From Sceloporus undulatus (lineage: Eukaryota > Chordata > Lepidosauria > Squamata > Phrynosomatidae), in NCBI RefSeq assembly GCF_019175285.1, contig NC_056524.1, positions 95,535,688 through 95,599,687 on the forward strand: a stretch of DNA of 64,000 nt, given 5' to 3'. The translations under genes and the position numbers were made by a program. Shown here piece by piece: positions 33,507-46,654 of the stretch. Every line of letters starts with the position of its first letter. Within the stretch, counting starts at the first letter, position 1. The notes beneath the pieces are model-generated. The model searched no databases and had not been told where the DNA came from. It saw only the letters and a list, made by a program, of their open reading frames with translations.

Positions 33507-33934
33507 CTAAAAAGAGAAAGAAAGAAAAGAAAAACCGGATGTTACCTTATTCTGATACAAGTGCCTCAAATAGACTGAAATATACAGGATGCTACTAGAA
33601 CTCTCTACATCCCAATTCTAAGCATGTTTATGTCAACATTTTGGTATTTTTAGTGAGTCTGTGGACTGAAATCCGTTCTTTCCCTAGCAGGTAGAGATGA
33701 TCCCTTTTCCTTCCTTTACAATTTCATAAAAGATGTCAGATAGGGAGATGTGAAAAAATGGTTTAAAAATGTTGAATGGTGTTTTGTTCAGCCAAGATCT
33801 GTCCCAAATCTTTCAGTTTTAGCTCAACATTCTAGTCACAATCTCACCATAGCTTCTGTGCTTGCAGGTAACATGAGAACAAAGAATGAGCCATGCTGGA
33901 CCACGATAAACACCTGAGTAGTCAGCCCACACCA

Positions 33935-34105
33935 TACATGGACTTCATTTATGCAGCTTTCAACTTACGTTGAAGCCATGCTACAATTAAATGAATGGTG
34001 TACCTCCCCCCCATTGTTTTCAATGGGGCGTGAGCATAAATGGTTCTCCCCTTATGCAGAGGGGTCTGGAACAGATCCCCCATATAAGGGAAGGGCTGAC
34101 TGTAT
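33935..34105. mobile_element. pogo-like element fragment
   Basis: The end GGAACAGATCCCCCATATAA GGGAAGGGCTGACTGTA parallels CAGAACAGATCCCCCGTGG at 54690. Family by similarity to the other TA-flanked elements here. Confidence 0.5.
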
Positions 34106-36299
34106 TCCAATATGATATTCCTATCATGGCCTGACAGATGCCCCTGGGAAGCCTACAAAGTGGGACATGAATACAATTATCTCACTTTTGTTTCTCAACA
34201 ATACGCACTGAGAAGCATACTGGTTCTGATCCTGGAAGTATCTGATCTTGTGTTAGTGAATTCCACAGTCTACCTACCAGTATGTGAAGCCTAATTGTGT
34301 AAAGTCAACTGAATATCACACCTTTCAGTTTCAGTTGATGACCCGCAGGTTCCAGTATGAGAAAGGAAAAACAGTTTCTTCATAACTACTTTCTCCATGT
34401 TATACCTAGCTCTATACACATTTAGCATATCTCTCTTTATCTTTTTTTAATCCAAGTGAAAAATGCACCCATGGAAAGCCAAATGAAAAGGCTACCAAGT
34501 TTCCAAATCCCAAGTTCCAGCAAACTGAATAGGCCAACCTGGGCTAACAGGATAACTCCATCTCTGAACATCATTGCCCATGTAGAACTATGGACTAAAA
34601 TTTCAAGGAACACAACTTTTGAAAAGATCCAGATTGGCTTAACAATCACTTCACTCAAGGAAAAATATGTTACTGAAAACATTTTGTCATCATTCGGAAG
34701 TTCAAAGCTACCGGCAATTACAGACATCAGTCGCCACTCATTCCAAGCCCCATGGGCCTTTTTGACAGCCCTGCACAATGGTCTGGCACTATGGAAAGGG
34801 AGCAAACTCTGGGGGGAAAACTCTCATCAATAATGAACACAAACAAAAGGAAATCTTGCTGCCTTGTGCTTTTATAGGAAACTTCTTTGTGCTTCATAGC
34901 AGTTTACTAGCAACGTTAATCTCTCCTGCTTCCAGCTCGCTTTTACACAATTTCAGCTCTGTCGAAATTCTGTTAACATGTCCCCAGTGCCAATTCCTGT
35001 TAAGCTTTGCTGTATTGTTCTAATCCATGGTCCAACAATAAGGGCACTGCTGTCAGACATCCAACACATTCCAGTAACATTGCCCAGCAGCTAGTTGAGC
35101 CAATGTAGATGCTCCCCCCCACCGCTAGACTGCAGTTGTACATGCACTTACTAGACATTAAGCTCCACTGAATACACTTACTCCTGAGTAGACTAGCATA
35201 GAATTGTCTTTCACACTATTTCTAAATTCACCCCTGTAACTTTTAGGTTAAATACATTCCTCTGATCATCACAATCATTTATTTTTCATTATTTTCTTCT
35301 CACAATTGTTCCTTGCACATTTACTTTAAGGATGTCTTTGATTTTAAAAAAAACATTCTGATTTCCATTTCAAAGGCAGTAATCCCATTGCTTCAGTGGA
35401 ATTTATATTAAGAGTTGATTTACAATCAAGAAGTTAATTCAATCTGCCCACTTAAGTTGGCATTGGCAATAAGATTTAGACTTCCTGGAGATACTTACTT
35501 TTTGTAATTTTGCTGAAACCCTCCAAATGTAGATGAAAAATGAAGCTGGCAAACATTATGAGTGACCTAACCTCAAATTATATATTACATAGTATATTAA
35601 CTTTATATTATATAAGTATATGAATACAAACAGCATAACTAATGGGGAGGGAGATGCACTCTTAAACATGTGCACATATATTGGTGTGTGTGTGTGGGGG
35701 GGTGTTTTGCTATGAAAGGATTTACCAAAAGAGCAGTATAACCTATTAGATTGTATACTCCGATTTAGCCAGCAGTTTATACAGCCTGAACTGAACTCCA
35801 TGTCAAAAAAATTATCAGCAAAACAGGGCCACAAGTGAAAAAAATTGAACCAAACAAGCCAACACAGTTTTGCTTAAAGCTTTTACTGTCAGTATCTAAG
35901 TCTTAGGAGAAACATTGTAATCTTTTAGAACTGGGGAAAAGAATGGTACCCATGCTGGGAAACACAAAGTGGAGAGGAGACTTCTGGACAGGCTGAGAAG
36001 AAAAAAACAGGAATGTAAGAGGGCCACTGTCTGACCCAGGCCCTGAACCTCCCTATTTGTACCTATTACCAGCATTGTAGATTTGTGTTGCAAGTTACAT
36101 GAAGACTGCAGGGAAAGAAACAAACTTTATAATCAAGTGGCTGCAACTGGGAACAGAGCTACAGTAGAGCCAAAATGTACTTTCCCCCACTCTCAAAATA
36201 TGTCAGGCAAAGTGAGGGCACAATCTGAATTCTGTCTCTACAATCAAAGCTACATTTCCTTCCATGTTTAAGCCATATGCTGTTTACTGTTGGAAAAAG

Positions 36300-36470
36300 T
36301 TTTAGTTCGGTGGCAAAGCACATACGTTGAGTGCCAAAGGTCCTAGGTTCAGAACCTAGTCCCTCCAGTTAGGAGCTGGGGAAACTGATGTCTTAAAAGA
36401 GCTGCTTCTAGTGAGTACAGAACCATTTGTCTGACTTGTTCTAAGCAACTTCCTACATTCTTACTGAGTT
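36300..36470 (+). mobile_element. tRNA-derived SINE (second type)
   Basis: TAGTTCGGTGGCAAAGCACA (box A) and GGTTCAGAACC (box B) are spaced as in tRNA, followed by CCTCCAGTTAGGAGCTGGG and ACTTGTTCTAAGCAACTTCC TACATTC. A familiar squamate SINE pattern; diverged. Confidence 0.75.
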
Positions 36471-36769
36471 ATGTAGGAGGAAGAACACAATACAGCTATT
36501 GTGGTAGAATGATTTTGCTAGTAAATACAGAAATATTCTTAAGAATATGAAGCATTTTATTTTTTATCAAACATTTTAAATTGTTGTTTTTTTTAAAAAA
36601 AAACATCATAGATCACATATTATCCTAATCATACAATCGCAACTTTACACAAGCACAATATATATTTTCAAACATACATAGTACTGTCTATATTATTTTA
36701 CAATCCTAACTTGTCATTTAATATATTTGACATTGGTGGCCTTCAGCTATTCTTTTCTTTCTAAAACCC

Positions 36770-37080
36770 GCTACTTCGAACCCTCCTTTCCCCCTCTCTT
36801 TTCATCCATAACTCTTCCCTCCTTAGATTCCCTTAACTTCTTCAACATTTCTTAACTTTCTTTTCCTTCTTTCCCCTTCTTCTTCTTTCTTATATCTCAT
36901 TCTTTCTTATTACTTTCTTATTTCTCTATCTTCCTTATCAAACTTCAGATTCCTTTTACTCACCATCTATTCACATACTCTTACCTTCAAACACTTTCTT
37001 ACTCCCTCTACAATTATTTCTTACTTACTTTCCATCATTGGCCAATTGGTTTACCCCCTCTAATACTTTCCCCCCATAAA
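36770..37080. repeat. Pyrimidine-rich tract
   Basis: About 300 bases dominated by C and T on the plus strand (CTTTCTTTTCCTTC, CCCCTTCTTCTTCTTTC and similar), with scattered short A interruptions. It is GA-rich in the CD99 transcript. No unit length; looks like a decayed pyrimidine tract or an AT/pyrimidine repeat. Confidence 0.6.
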
Positions 37081-37260
37081 CTTTACATTACAAGAGGTCT
37101 AGTAAAGTAATCCAATGAATCAAGGACATAATAAAGTGATTAGCAGATAAGATCTGATTTTCAAAGAACACTTGATGGTTGTGTGAAAGAGAATGATGCC
37201 TTTCTAATGCTAAAGTTAAATAATTCAAGCTTTGTACACTGCCTGGATGGGACATGACAT

Positions 37261-37818
37261 AGATTATCACACGAGGGCTATTTACACTTTAATAACGCTG
37301 TTCTAACATTATTTAGCAAGAATGATACAATGGCAAAATTACAACACTTACTTTCACACCATATCGCAAGAATGGGGCATTAGCAATTCACAAACCGTAA
37401 AATAGCACTTTTATATTTCACACATCAAAAGAAGGGGCTGTGATTGGAGGAAAAAACAAGTACTCTCTCGTTGCTAAGTAACTCTTCTGTGACTCACAAG
37501 TGTGACACAAGAGGTGATTCTGCTGAATGGCACACTGGGGGACTGGAGGATTCACTTTATTTCTGGAAGGTTTAATGACAGATTCTCAATGACACTATTG
37601 AAACGTGATTGTTCATATTTGTGATAGCACTAATGAAACACTATAGGCAAGCCATTAATGCTTTTTTGTCGTTAATGAGAAGCTGCACTAGCATGATGCA
37701 TTGATGATGGGACAACTACTGTATGTGTATGACATTGGGTGAAAATCTTCCTGCGATCGCGCAAACATGACAAGAGCATAGCACTTTTCTCCCGTTTCTT
37801 ATCCCCATGTGATAATCT
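37261..37818. mobile_element. Inverted-repeat element (558 bp)
   Basis: Left end AGATTATCACACGAGGG and right end CCCCATGTGATAATCT. Subterminal GTGAAAATCTTCCTGCGATC resembles GAAAATCTTCACCACGATC in the element at 24954-25284, so both belong to one family; this one is longer and less palindromic. No transposase. Confidence 0.75.
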
Positions 37819-37937
37819 CTATAGAAACACACATGGTGTCTACACTAATATCCTTAGGAGAAGACAGGTGTATTACAATTGTCAATTATAATAGGAATAA
37901 TAATAATTTAAAAAAAAAAAAAAAAGACAGTCCTTAC

Positions 37938-37991
37938 CTGGTGGTTCAGCATGTGCTCCTTGTTGGCTTTCCATGTTAACATTCTCTTGAT
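37938..37991 (-). CDS. CD99: CD99 exon 10: cytoplasmic tail
   Basis: 54 bp, phase 1-1, acceptor TGTAG, donor GTAAGG. Encodes DQENVNMESQQGAHAEPP, matching human GEVDMESHRNANAEPA. XG has no counterpart of this exon. Confidence 0.95.
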
Positions 37992-38139
37992 CTACAAACA
38001 CAAATATAGAGCTAGCATTTTTCTGATCCCTGGAATATTTGGCTCAGGCATTTTATCAAATTCTGTGGAATCCATTCCAACTATAGGCTTCCAATTTTAC
38101 TGGGAAATGTGAACTTAGTACAATATCTGGATTGTGGAA

Positions 38140-38245
38140 CAGGGATTGTTTGGACTTCTAGATGTTGTTGGACTGTAACTTGTAGCTGTCTAAGGCTGCT
38201 GGGAGTTGCAACCCAACAATATCTGGAGAGTTGCATAACATTAAG
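38140..38245. mobile_element. Small hairpin element (ACAACTCCCAGC type)
   Basis: GATGTTGTTGGACTGTAACT and GGGAGTTGCAACCCAACAAT ATC are inverted. The same type is seen, decayed, near 14815-14865, 15085-15135, 56545-56650 and 62788-62915. Confidence 0.7.
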
Positions 38246-38480
38246 CGTTCCTGATTTTTTGGATGAAAGGGCCCACAATCCTTACCTCTGGCCATGTTGG
38301 AGTAGGCCAATGGAGGCTATACACTAAATCATCTGGAGGATCAAAGGGTCTCTAGCTCTGAATTAAGTTATGTTAGCTCTTTTTTAGAACCCACCCCCAT
38401 TTTCACTTCTGCAACAATTAAGTGAAGCATTGTGGACAAACATATGAAAACAACAACAAATACAGTGTTTAAATACATAC

Positions 38481-38591
38481 CACTTTGTTTGAAGCAGAGC
38501 TTTTTCTTCTGGTAAGCTATAAAGCTTGATACAGCTCCTGCTATTGCCACTACTACTGAACTAATAATACCAGCCAGCATTCCTTGAGAAC
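38481..38591 (-). CDS. CD99: CD99 exon 9: transmembrane segment
   Basis: 111 bp, phase 1-1, acceptor CACAG, donor GTATGT. Starts GSQGMLAGIISSVVVAIAGA, continues VSSFIAYQ and ends KKKLCFKQS. Human CD99 has IVGAVVVAVAGAISSFIAYQ followed by KKKLCFK, so this is the strongest single match in the window. The basic anchor places the C-terminal side in the cytoplasm. Confidence 0.97.
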
Positions 38592-39439
38592 CTGTGAAAA
38601 CATTTTTCCCTTAGTTAAATCTAACTTTCTCTCTCCAAAAATCATTTACTAAACCTTGTGGGAGATTTATTTTAAAACAAAACAGCAGCTGCTGGCAATT
38701 AACAGAGAAAATACAATGCTTATTCAAATGAAATCCTGGTGTTCAAAAAGGGTGGCTCCCATGTAACTACGTGAAATTCATGTTTGTGAATATTAGATTG
38801 TGTAACCTCTTAAAATTATTAACGAACCAATACTGTACTGAGAGTAAAAGGTCCAAACCATGAGCTCAGTTATGCACAAAACATTGCATTAGCATCAATA
38901 TTAATTTTTCCTTTCAAACTGGAAGCTAAATGTTATGAAGTACTGATTTCTGGCATCATTTTTTAAAATATTGCTCAGAATTCTATGCTTTTAAACAAAA
39001 CCACAATAAATCCAGGTAGTAGCTTTAGGAAAAATGGCACAAAAAGTGGTAAACTTTCTCAAGTGCCATTGCTGAGGCAAGAAATTGCAAATTTTAACAT
39101 TAATCATTTTCCATCCAGCTTCACAACATCCTCAGCATTTGCTAGCACTGCTGAGGAATGCAGACTCATGAGAACTGTCAAGGGAATGGATGGAAAGAGA
39201 CAAAGGAGGAGAAACATTGACTTCCTTGTCAAGGATACCAAGATAAATAAGACAAAGGTTCAAGTTTTGTAAATTCTCTTTTCTCCCCAAAACTGCTCAC
39301 AAACTCACCACTCAAGGAGATGAGGATAGGGAAATAACTTTTTTAAAAAAAAGCCTGTGGGAGCAATATCATGACTCTGGATTTTAGTAAAGACAGAAGA
39401 ATGTTTGGAGCAGGAGAAGGTAAGATGGAAGTATACCAT

Positions 39440-39885
39440 ACATACTTGACTATAAGTCATGTATAAGTCGAGGGCAATTTTGGGCCAAAACTATGGATTT
39501 TGTATGACTCATGGATATGTTGAGGTTAAAACTCAGAGGAATGTAATGAAGGATCTTAGGGGAATGTAATGAAGGATCTAAAGGATGAAGCAAAGAAAGA
39601 TGATGCCAAAGAACTTGCAGAATTCCCGCAGGCATAACTGTTTGTGCTCATGGATGGATGGATGGATGGATGGATGGATGGATGGATGGATGGGAGAGGA
39701 AAGAAAAGTCAGTGCTTCCAGGACATATTACACTATTGCCTTTCACCAGGTGATGGTTCCTTTTTTTTTTTTTTTTTTTTTTTGATAAGCATTAAAATAC
39801 AGTATTTACATTGACCTGTTTTTGAGGTCAATTTTTTTACTAAAATTTCTAGAGTTATACAGGAGTATATACAGTAAAACCTTTA
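39440..39885. mobile_element. TA-flanked element with GGAT expansion
   Basis: Left: ACTTGACTATAAGTC, TATAAGTCGAGGGCAATTTT. Right: GAGGTCAATTTTTTTACT, AGTTATACAGGAGTATATAC. The two ends are inverted relatives; the right-end text recurs at 54090-54170. Inside are GGAT repeats (39651-39693) and a T-run (39760-39783). Confidence 0.65.
39651..39693. repeat. (GGAT)n microsatellite
   Basis: Eleven tandem TGGA units without interruption. Confidence 0.95.
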
Positions 39886-40520
39886 GGCTGCTTATGTGTG
39901 GGTAGATGGGTCTTTAAAAGAAAATGATACTCCAGATAATACAATTCTCCTTCAAAGCATAAATCATACTATCTGCACCCCTTGTTTTAAGTAAAGGTGA
40001 AGTCTGAAATTTCAGCAGCATCTAGCAATGGCTTCAGAGGGGGAATCAGCTAATGGACCAGTTGAAGTTGGTAATTGATTTAGAGCAGAAGTGAACAATT
40101 TAACCCAGGTCTAGAGGCCACAAACAGCCACTGCTGAACCTAGTAGTATCTTACCTCTCCCAACCCCATGTTCCCCGGTTCTTTTTTTCAAAAATTTGTT
40201 TTCTTGAAGAGGCCCCTCACATGGTCAGGAATTATGAGGGGGCATTTTTGCCAGGTTTTTTACAAGACCCACACACAGTTTAGGTGTACAACGAGACATC
40301 TTTCAAAATGAAATTGGCTTCTGGTTTTGGAAAAGGATCTCTGGAACTAAACTAGCTCTTGGTGGATAAGAACTTGGTTAAATTAATCCATAGCTCTATG
40401 AATATTTTCCATTATAAAAACTGGAGGGCACACTATGGAACTGCATGCAGTCCATGGAGTTGGGAAAAGATTTTCCATATTGGACACTCAGAAGAGAAAC
40501 GTTCCAGAAGAGAAGCTTAC

Positions 40521-40556
40521 CTTCTGCATTTTCAGAGGAGCCTGAGCCATGTCCAC
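40521..40556 (-). CDS. CD99: CD99 exon 8: Gly/Ser stalk
   Basis: 36 bp, phase 1-1, acceptor ACTAG, donor GTAAGC. Encodes GGHGSGSSENAE. Human CD99 has a Gly/Ser-rich segment here (GGEGKGGSDGGGSHRKEG). Confidence 0.88.
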
Positions 40557-40819
40557 CTAGTAGAGGGATAGTTCTGTTATATATGCTTATTACTCATTGT
40601 AAGTCCTTTTCACATTTTAAAAGAAATTTTGTTACATTCTTTCTTTGAGCATACTGGCTGCCCTATGTGTATACCAAGCAACTGTTCCTCCTAATATGTA
40701 TTTTTAAAAAGCGTTTAGGCCTGTATCAGTTACACCACTCATAGAAGGAAAAGTTAACACTCTTAGCAGGCAAGTGCATTAAAATTGAGTTCAATTGTTC
40801 CTATTAACTGTAATCCTGT

Positions 40820-42005
40820 TGTTGCTGCTGTTGTTAATTGCTCCCAAGTCATCTTAGACTCATGGTGACCCTGAGGACGAGACATCTCCAAGACCCTCTG
40901 TCCTCAACTGCTCTGCTGATGTCCTGCAGACCTCCCTGATTGAGTCTAACCATCTGGCATACGGTCTTCCTCTTTCTACGGTTTTCTACCTTTCCTAGCA
41001 CCATTGTCTTTTCTAATTATTCATTTCTTCTCATGATGTGGCCAAAGTAGTATGCCAGCCTTAATTTAGTCATCCCGGCTTCCAGGGGTAGTTCAAGCTT
41101 GGTTTGTTTTAGAACCCAATTGTCTTTTTGGCCATCAACAGTATTCTCAGTACTCTTCTCCAGCACATCTCAAATTAGTTGATTTTCTTCCTATCAGTTT
41201 TCTTCACTGTCCAACTCTCATATCCAAACATGATGATGGGAAATACAATGGTTTGACGATCTTCACTTTAGCCTTCAGAGTTATGTCTACACTTTATGGT
41301 CCTGTCCAGTTCTTTCATAGCTGTCCTTCCTAGTCCTAATCTTACTCTTATTTCTTGACTGCAGTCTCTGTTTAGCCCAGGGGTAGGCAACCTTTTTGAG
41401 CCAGGGGCCGAGTTGCTGTCCCTCAGACAACTGGGGGGCCGAAGCCAAAAAATAAATAATTAAATAATTTTTTAAAAAAAGATTAAATATATAAATAAAC
41501 CAGGACAAATGTAGGACAAAATTTTCAAATGGAAGACACTTTTTTAAAAAAAATGGAGGACATGAGAAAAAATTTGCTGATTTTTTTTTTAAATGTTAAT
41601 ATAAATGCATGTTTCTGAGGCTTCTATAGACAATTGCCCACCAAAGGCCCCGGCGGCAATCGGCGGCAGGACCGGGCTGGAGCCGGTCCCAAGGCCTTGC
41701 CGGGCCGCATCTGGGCCGCGGGCCGCAGGTTGCCTACCCCTGGTTTGGATCAATATTAGATCCAAGGTATGGGAACTCTTTGACTTCAATGAATTTTTGT
41801 ATATCTTCTGTGGTCATTATTTTTGTTTTCTTAATGTTCAGTATTAATCCATCCTTGACCTTCTTCAGGAATTGCTCCAGGTCTTTGTTTTTGCTAGTAG
41901 TATTGTGTCATCTGCATACTTTAGGTTGTTAATGCTCTTTCCTCCAATCTTCACTTTTCCTGCCTCTGTGTCTAATCCCTGTTTGAGGTATTTCTTCAAC
42001 TGTGC
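40820..42005 (-). mobile_element. RTE/BovB-like LINE, antisense, split by hAT
   Basis: Antisense text such as GTCCAACTCTCATATCCAAA CATGATG, GGAACTCTTTGACTTCAATG and GTGTCATCTGCATACTTTAG G (complement of a reverse-transcriptase YADD region) fits a BovB-type LINE. The element runs 40820-41377 and 41743-42005, with a hAT element between. Diverged and non-coding. Confidence 0.75.
41378..41742. mobile_element. hAT-type element inside the BovB-like LINE
   Basis: Ends CAGGGGTAGGCAACCT and AGGTTGCCTACCCCTG are perfect 16-base inverted repeats of the hAT type. Flanking octamers GTTTAGCC and GTTTGGAT match at 5 of 8 positions, so the target duplication is decayed or absent. The interior contains ACCAGGACAAATGTAGGACA (41499-41518), also present in the element at 56652. 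Confidence 0.85.
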
Positions 42006-42786
42006 TCACTCAGAATATGTCAAAATATCTTAGTAATATTCAGATGATTAAATCATAGATTAACAATTTAGGATATAGCCACTTTGTTTCTATCTCCCAA
42101 GCAACAAATCAAACCAGGACATTGCAGCTGACCAGAACTTCCAGTTACATGTATATTTCATTATCAGCTTACAACCAAGCTGTAGTTTATATGTTTGGAA
42201 TCCATTAACTGTAGTTTCTAGTCTTCATGCAATGTGAAGCTATGGTTAATTGATTTCTTCACTTGCCTTGCACAAAGAGATGAGCAACACAACAGCAAAT
42301 GTGCTACATATATTTGAGTATACAGAGCTTGCCTATAACTAGGTTTAATAAGAGGGACTGCTGAACAACTTGTAGAGGAAGCAGTTCATCTCAACCGTTA
42401 TCATTACCTAGTGTTCCACATTAATTTGCAGCTGTCTCACTGAAGAGATACTTCCCAGTATCTGCTCGGGCATCACAGACTGCCAAACTCTCTAGATAAC
42501 CCTCTTTGTTTTACCAGTGATATTATGTCTTTGAAAATGGATGAACCAAAGCTTACATCTATTTATTTATTTAGTGAAATCAGCCTAAAATCTCAGGAGG
42601 ATTTTAAAAAGAAAAACAAGCATCAGAAACTCTCTTAAAACATGATTAGTAGCAACAAAACATCAAGAGACTACTAGGCTCAAGAGACACAAGTCAAAAC
42701 AAGAAATACAATGAGTTGTAAGTGCTTCTGCTGATTCTGACAAATATTTTGTAATATCAAATAATATAGTGACTCAGCTCACATAC

Positions 42787-42810
42787 CTGCAGAGGGATTA
42801 GAAGCACGGC
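42787..42810 (-). CDS. CD99: CD99 exon 7: short linker
   Basis: 24 bp, phase 1-1, acceptor TTTAG, donor GTATGT. Encodes GRASNPSA. Very short, but splice sites and phase fit exactly between flanking exons; it could be a cassette exon since its removal keeps the frame. Confidence 0.75.
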
Positions 42811-43249
42811 CTAAATTAGGGAGCAAAAATTGTGCATAGCAATATGAGAAGCAAAATAACACTTAGAAAAAAAAGTAATGAAAAACAAATAATTTGCATC
42901 GCTTAAACTGTACATGCACATACATGCATTAAACCAAGGATCAGTTCTAATTACATTTTTGTTTGTTTTATTTTCAGTTATTTTATAAAGAAAAACAGTA
43001 CAAGGAATTGCCAGACAGGTTTTAATACAACATATTACAAAATCAGCCCAAATTAAAATGCAAAGATTAAACAATCTACCATGCACAGCCATTAGGAGGG
43101 TAGGGAGCATACAACTGTATTTAGGGAGAACCAAAACAAGGAGTTTCATTCAGTACATACAGAGCCTTACAGAAGTACAGTTTGCTGTGTTAAAACCTGG
43201 AACTGGAATTAATTTATTTGTCATTGTTACAAACTGATGCACCTAGGGC

Positions 43250-43800
43250 CTGAGCAAATAGGACAGGAAAGCATGGGCTAAGCCTGTGCCATCCTTACCC
43301 TGGTGCTCACCTAGTTTGGTCTCTGGGTCAGCATGGGGATGGACAGGTGTTCACATACCCTTCCCTACGCTGACCCAGGACTGGCATGCACTCTTTACCT
43401 TGCTGCATCTTTGCTTTCACTCAGAAGCCCCACCCACCCCCGTTGCCACATCTGACATGGAAATGGGGTGCTTGGCTACATGGGTGCAGCCATGCGTCTT
43501 GTTTCTGCATCAGGAGAGAGGCTTCTGAGTGAAAACGACAGCCAGCACGGTAAGGAGCATGGGGTAGTGGGGTAAAGCCAGGTTTTGCAGTGGAGTTGTT
43601 AGGAAATTCTAATATTTTACCCAGGGTAGTTTATAGTATCTTACCCCAGGCTAAAAGTTGTTTACCCTGTGATTGGCCCAGATCTTTGTCTGGTCTGGCA
43701 GGATCAGGCCTGATCCTGTCCCCAGCATTTTGGTCCATGTCAGCTAAATTAGATGATGCAAAACCAGGGGAACCCAGGCCTTTTGGCCCATGAGAACATC
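43250..43800. repeat. Inverted-repeat region, probable DNA element
   Basis: TTTCACTCAGAAGCC (43415-43429) and GGCTTCTGAGTGAAA (43520-43534) are perfect inverted arms. TGGGTCAGC and GCTGACCCAG form an outer pair on the left side. Termini not found. Open frames here lack splice context. Confidence 0.5.
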
Positions 43801-44694
43801 ATCATAGTGATATCTGTTTAAATTTTGTTTCAAAATAAAAAATATTCTGCACTTTCATAGTGATGAGTATCTTGTGTAAGTGAAGTGGAAACAAAGTAAA
43901 CTAAATGCCATTTTAATTATGAGTCAGCCAGAAATTTGAGATCTTCAGAGGAGGCTTTATTGTGTGTCCAAGTACCTGGTTAGTTTGGTGGGTAAATGTA
44001 ATATGGCTTTCCCTGTAGCATTTCCTGAACTGTGGAACTCTACCTAGCCAAAACAGTGCTGTTACACATGTTATTCAATGTTTGAATTAGCTATTTTAAC
44101 TTTGCTTTTAGGAATTTTTAAAGAGTTTTTAATATGTTTTAACTTTGCATTCAATATGTTTTTATTTGTTCATCCTCTTGGGAGCCCTTGCGGGCTGGGA
44201 TGCAATGCAGAAATACTATACATACATACCATCCAGGTTACAACACAACAAAATGTAAAAAAAGCCAAGTAGTGGGTTAATACATCTGCAAAGTAGTATT
44301 AAAAATTAGAAAATTCTTTTTGTTTGATGGGTTGTTTTTAAGCATTAATTTCCAGAGGCTTGTGGTATTTTAGAGTAGCAGTTATTACAGCAGAAGCTTT
44401 TATGGAGTCTGTTTGCTTTTCTCAATCTGAGAAGATCTGAGCAGATACTTGTAAAATAGACTTGAAGTGTGATAAATAGGAGAAGCAAAAAAATGGTAGA
44501 TGGACCCTTGAATTTTGCACAGCATATTGTGAAACCGAATGAACAAAACTGAAACAAATATTCCAGCTGTATTAGAAAAAAATGTACAGCAGGACCAAAC
44601 TAAAAACATGTCAGATGGTATGATGAGTAAGCTATGCAGCTATCACTTAATGTAGTGCATATTTTAGCATAAAGACTGGAGATAAAACAATATT

Positions 44695-44880
44695 GTTTTT
44701 TGCCTTCTGGTCATTTCTGACTTATGGCATCCCTAAGGTGAAGCTGTCATAGGGTTTTTGCTTTTGGCTGATGCTGAGATAGTGTGACTTGCCCAAGGTC
44801 ACCCAGTGTGTTTCCATGGCTGAGTGGAGATCCAAACGCTGATCTCCAGAGCCATAGAAAATGTTTAGGCCAACACCATG
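44695..44880 (-). mobile_element. SINE (antisense)
   Basis: TTCTGACTTATGGCATCCCT AAGG, GACTTGCCCAAGGTCACCCA GTGTGTTTCCATGGCTGAGT and CTGATCTCCAGAG in reverse order of a tRNA/BovB-tail SINE. Confidence 0.85.
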
Positions 44881-46351
44881 CTGGTTCTCTATGTATTACA
44901 AAATGAATTTGGTAGAAGGAATGGGAAGGTCAGAGAAATCAACTTTTAAAAATTCTGGATGGATGGAGAACAAAATGTCAATGCTGTCATGAGCCCAGAA
45001 AATTCTTGAAGGAAGACAAACTGGGAGTCTATAAAATAGTGACAATTCTGGGAATGTAGAACTAGGAATATATTAATCTACAAGAGGTCTAGAAATAAAG
45101 CAAATTCCTGAGCAAGTATAGAGACATTGGTTTCCTGTGGCTTCTTCACAGATGTTTTTCAAAACTAGTAGTATCAAAAAATATTAACAAAGTCTGAAAT
45201 GTCTAACAAATCCGACTCTGTTAACTTAAATCACCTCCCCCTTAACCAACATTATAAGACTGATAATTTATTGTTGCTATATTTTTAAGCATAACATTTA
45301 AATGAAAATTAGAAACCTATTCTTATACAGGATGAATAGAAAGAATAGGAATCCAATCTAAAACCAAAGCTGCAATTAACTTTTTCAGACAATCTAACAA
45401 TGGGGAACACATATTTTTCAGCACATTCATCCTGCCCTGCACCCAACATAAAATCTAAAAATTATTACAGACATTATTACACACATGGATTCCAAGCCTG
45501 GAAGTAACTAGTTATGAACAAATAGTTACTTTCATTTAATTCCATGTTCTAGCAACAAAGACATTACTATGTTACATTAGAACTGTAAGTTACTGAAGGA
45601 TAACTTGACCTGTTTTGTACTACAACTGTGATGTATTAAAAGACATATTTGTGCTAGTATATTTTAGTATTAAAAATATAAAGAAAACCCTTAGCTCCTT
45701 TGTGACTGAGAATAAAAACTTTCTGCCATAAGCTTTTGTCTGTTTCATTAGATGCAACCTGAAAGCTTATCCTAGGTATTTCTTTTTATCAGTCTCAGTC
45801 TTTTTCTCTGTTTTCTTTCTATCTTTTCATAAGTTACATGTACAGTAGATGTCACCAAATTAAATCACAGAGGAGGAATGTCACATGGTCCCAATGCTGG
45901 CTTGTGCTATACCTTGTGCTTTTGATTTGTTCTCTGTTGTGGACATTGGGGGAAAACATTGCAGGCAGGAAGAATGTATTGCAGAACAATGGCTTGTAAC
46001 ATTGTTTTCTTTTTTTTAAATTTATTTTAGTTACTTTTGATAAATGGAAACATGAAAAAACTGTAACTGTAATGGTAATCATGGAATCAATATGTTTGGT
46101 TTTAAGAATATAATTGTAACTGTTTACTTTTTAAAATCTGAAAAGGTCATACTTGAAAATATTTTCTATAAATATTTCAATAAAATGACTTCCATGTAAG
46201 ATTTTTAACAGTAAATTGGAAAAAAAATACACCAGCAGCATTGTACATTTAAAATTTTCTGATCAAAATGTTAAATTCATCATCCTTTTGGCTATCAAAA
46301 AAGAGGTTTTCCTTTAACATGTAAGAAGCACAGGTACACTGTACTATTATA

Positions 46352-46577
46352 GTCGGCTCTCCTTATCCATAAATTTTTTATCCATGCGTTCAAGTATCCA
46401 TGGCTTGAAAATACTATAAATATATACATCCCCATAGGAAAGGCTTAATTTTGCCCTTTTATATAAGGGACATCATTTTACTATGCCATTATATTTAATG
46501 CAACTTGAGCATCTATAGATTTTGGTATCCATGGGGGTTTCTGGAATCAAACCCCAGTCGATAATGAGAGCCCATTG
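46352..46577. mobile_element. pogo/Tigger-like element, TA-flanked
   Basis: Left end GTCGGCTCTCCTTATCCAT; right end complement CAATGGGCTCTCATTATCGAC; TA on both sides. Internal CTTGAGCATCTATAGATTTT GGTATCCATGG matches 59655-59690 and 54650-54680. Confidence 0.75.
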
Positions 46578-46654
46578 TATTTGTTGAATAGAAGACAAAC
46601 ATGCCTAATAAGATCCATGTAGATGTGCAGAAAAAAAAATCTAAATAACATTTG

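Larger units (their letters stand above)
33507..37937 (-). other. CD99 last intron (4.4 kb)
   Basis: Phase 1 intron. It contains a pogo-like element end (33935-34105), a tRNA-derived SINE (36300-36470), a pyrimidine-rich tract (36770-37080) and an inverted-repeat element (37261-37818). The stretch 34106-36290 shows no feature I recognise; open frames there lack splice or codon support. Confidence 0.75.

Noticed and set aside
36300-36365. Possible tRNA gene (box A and box B present)
   Set aside because: No intact cloverleaf or anticodon stem could be drawn and the sequence continues into a SINE body.
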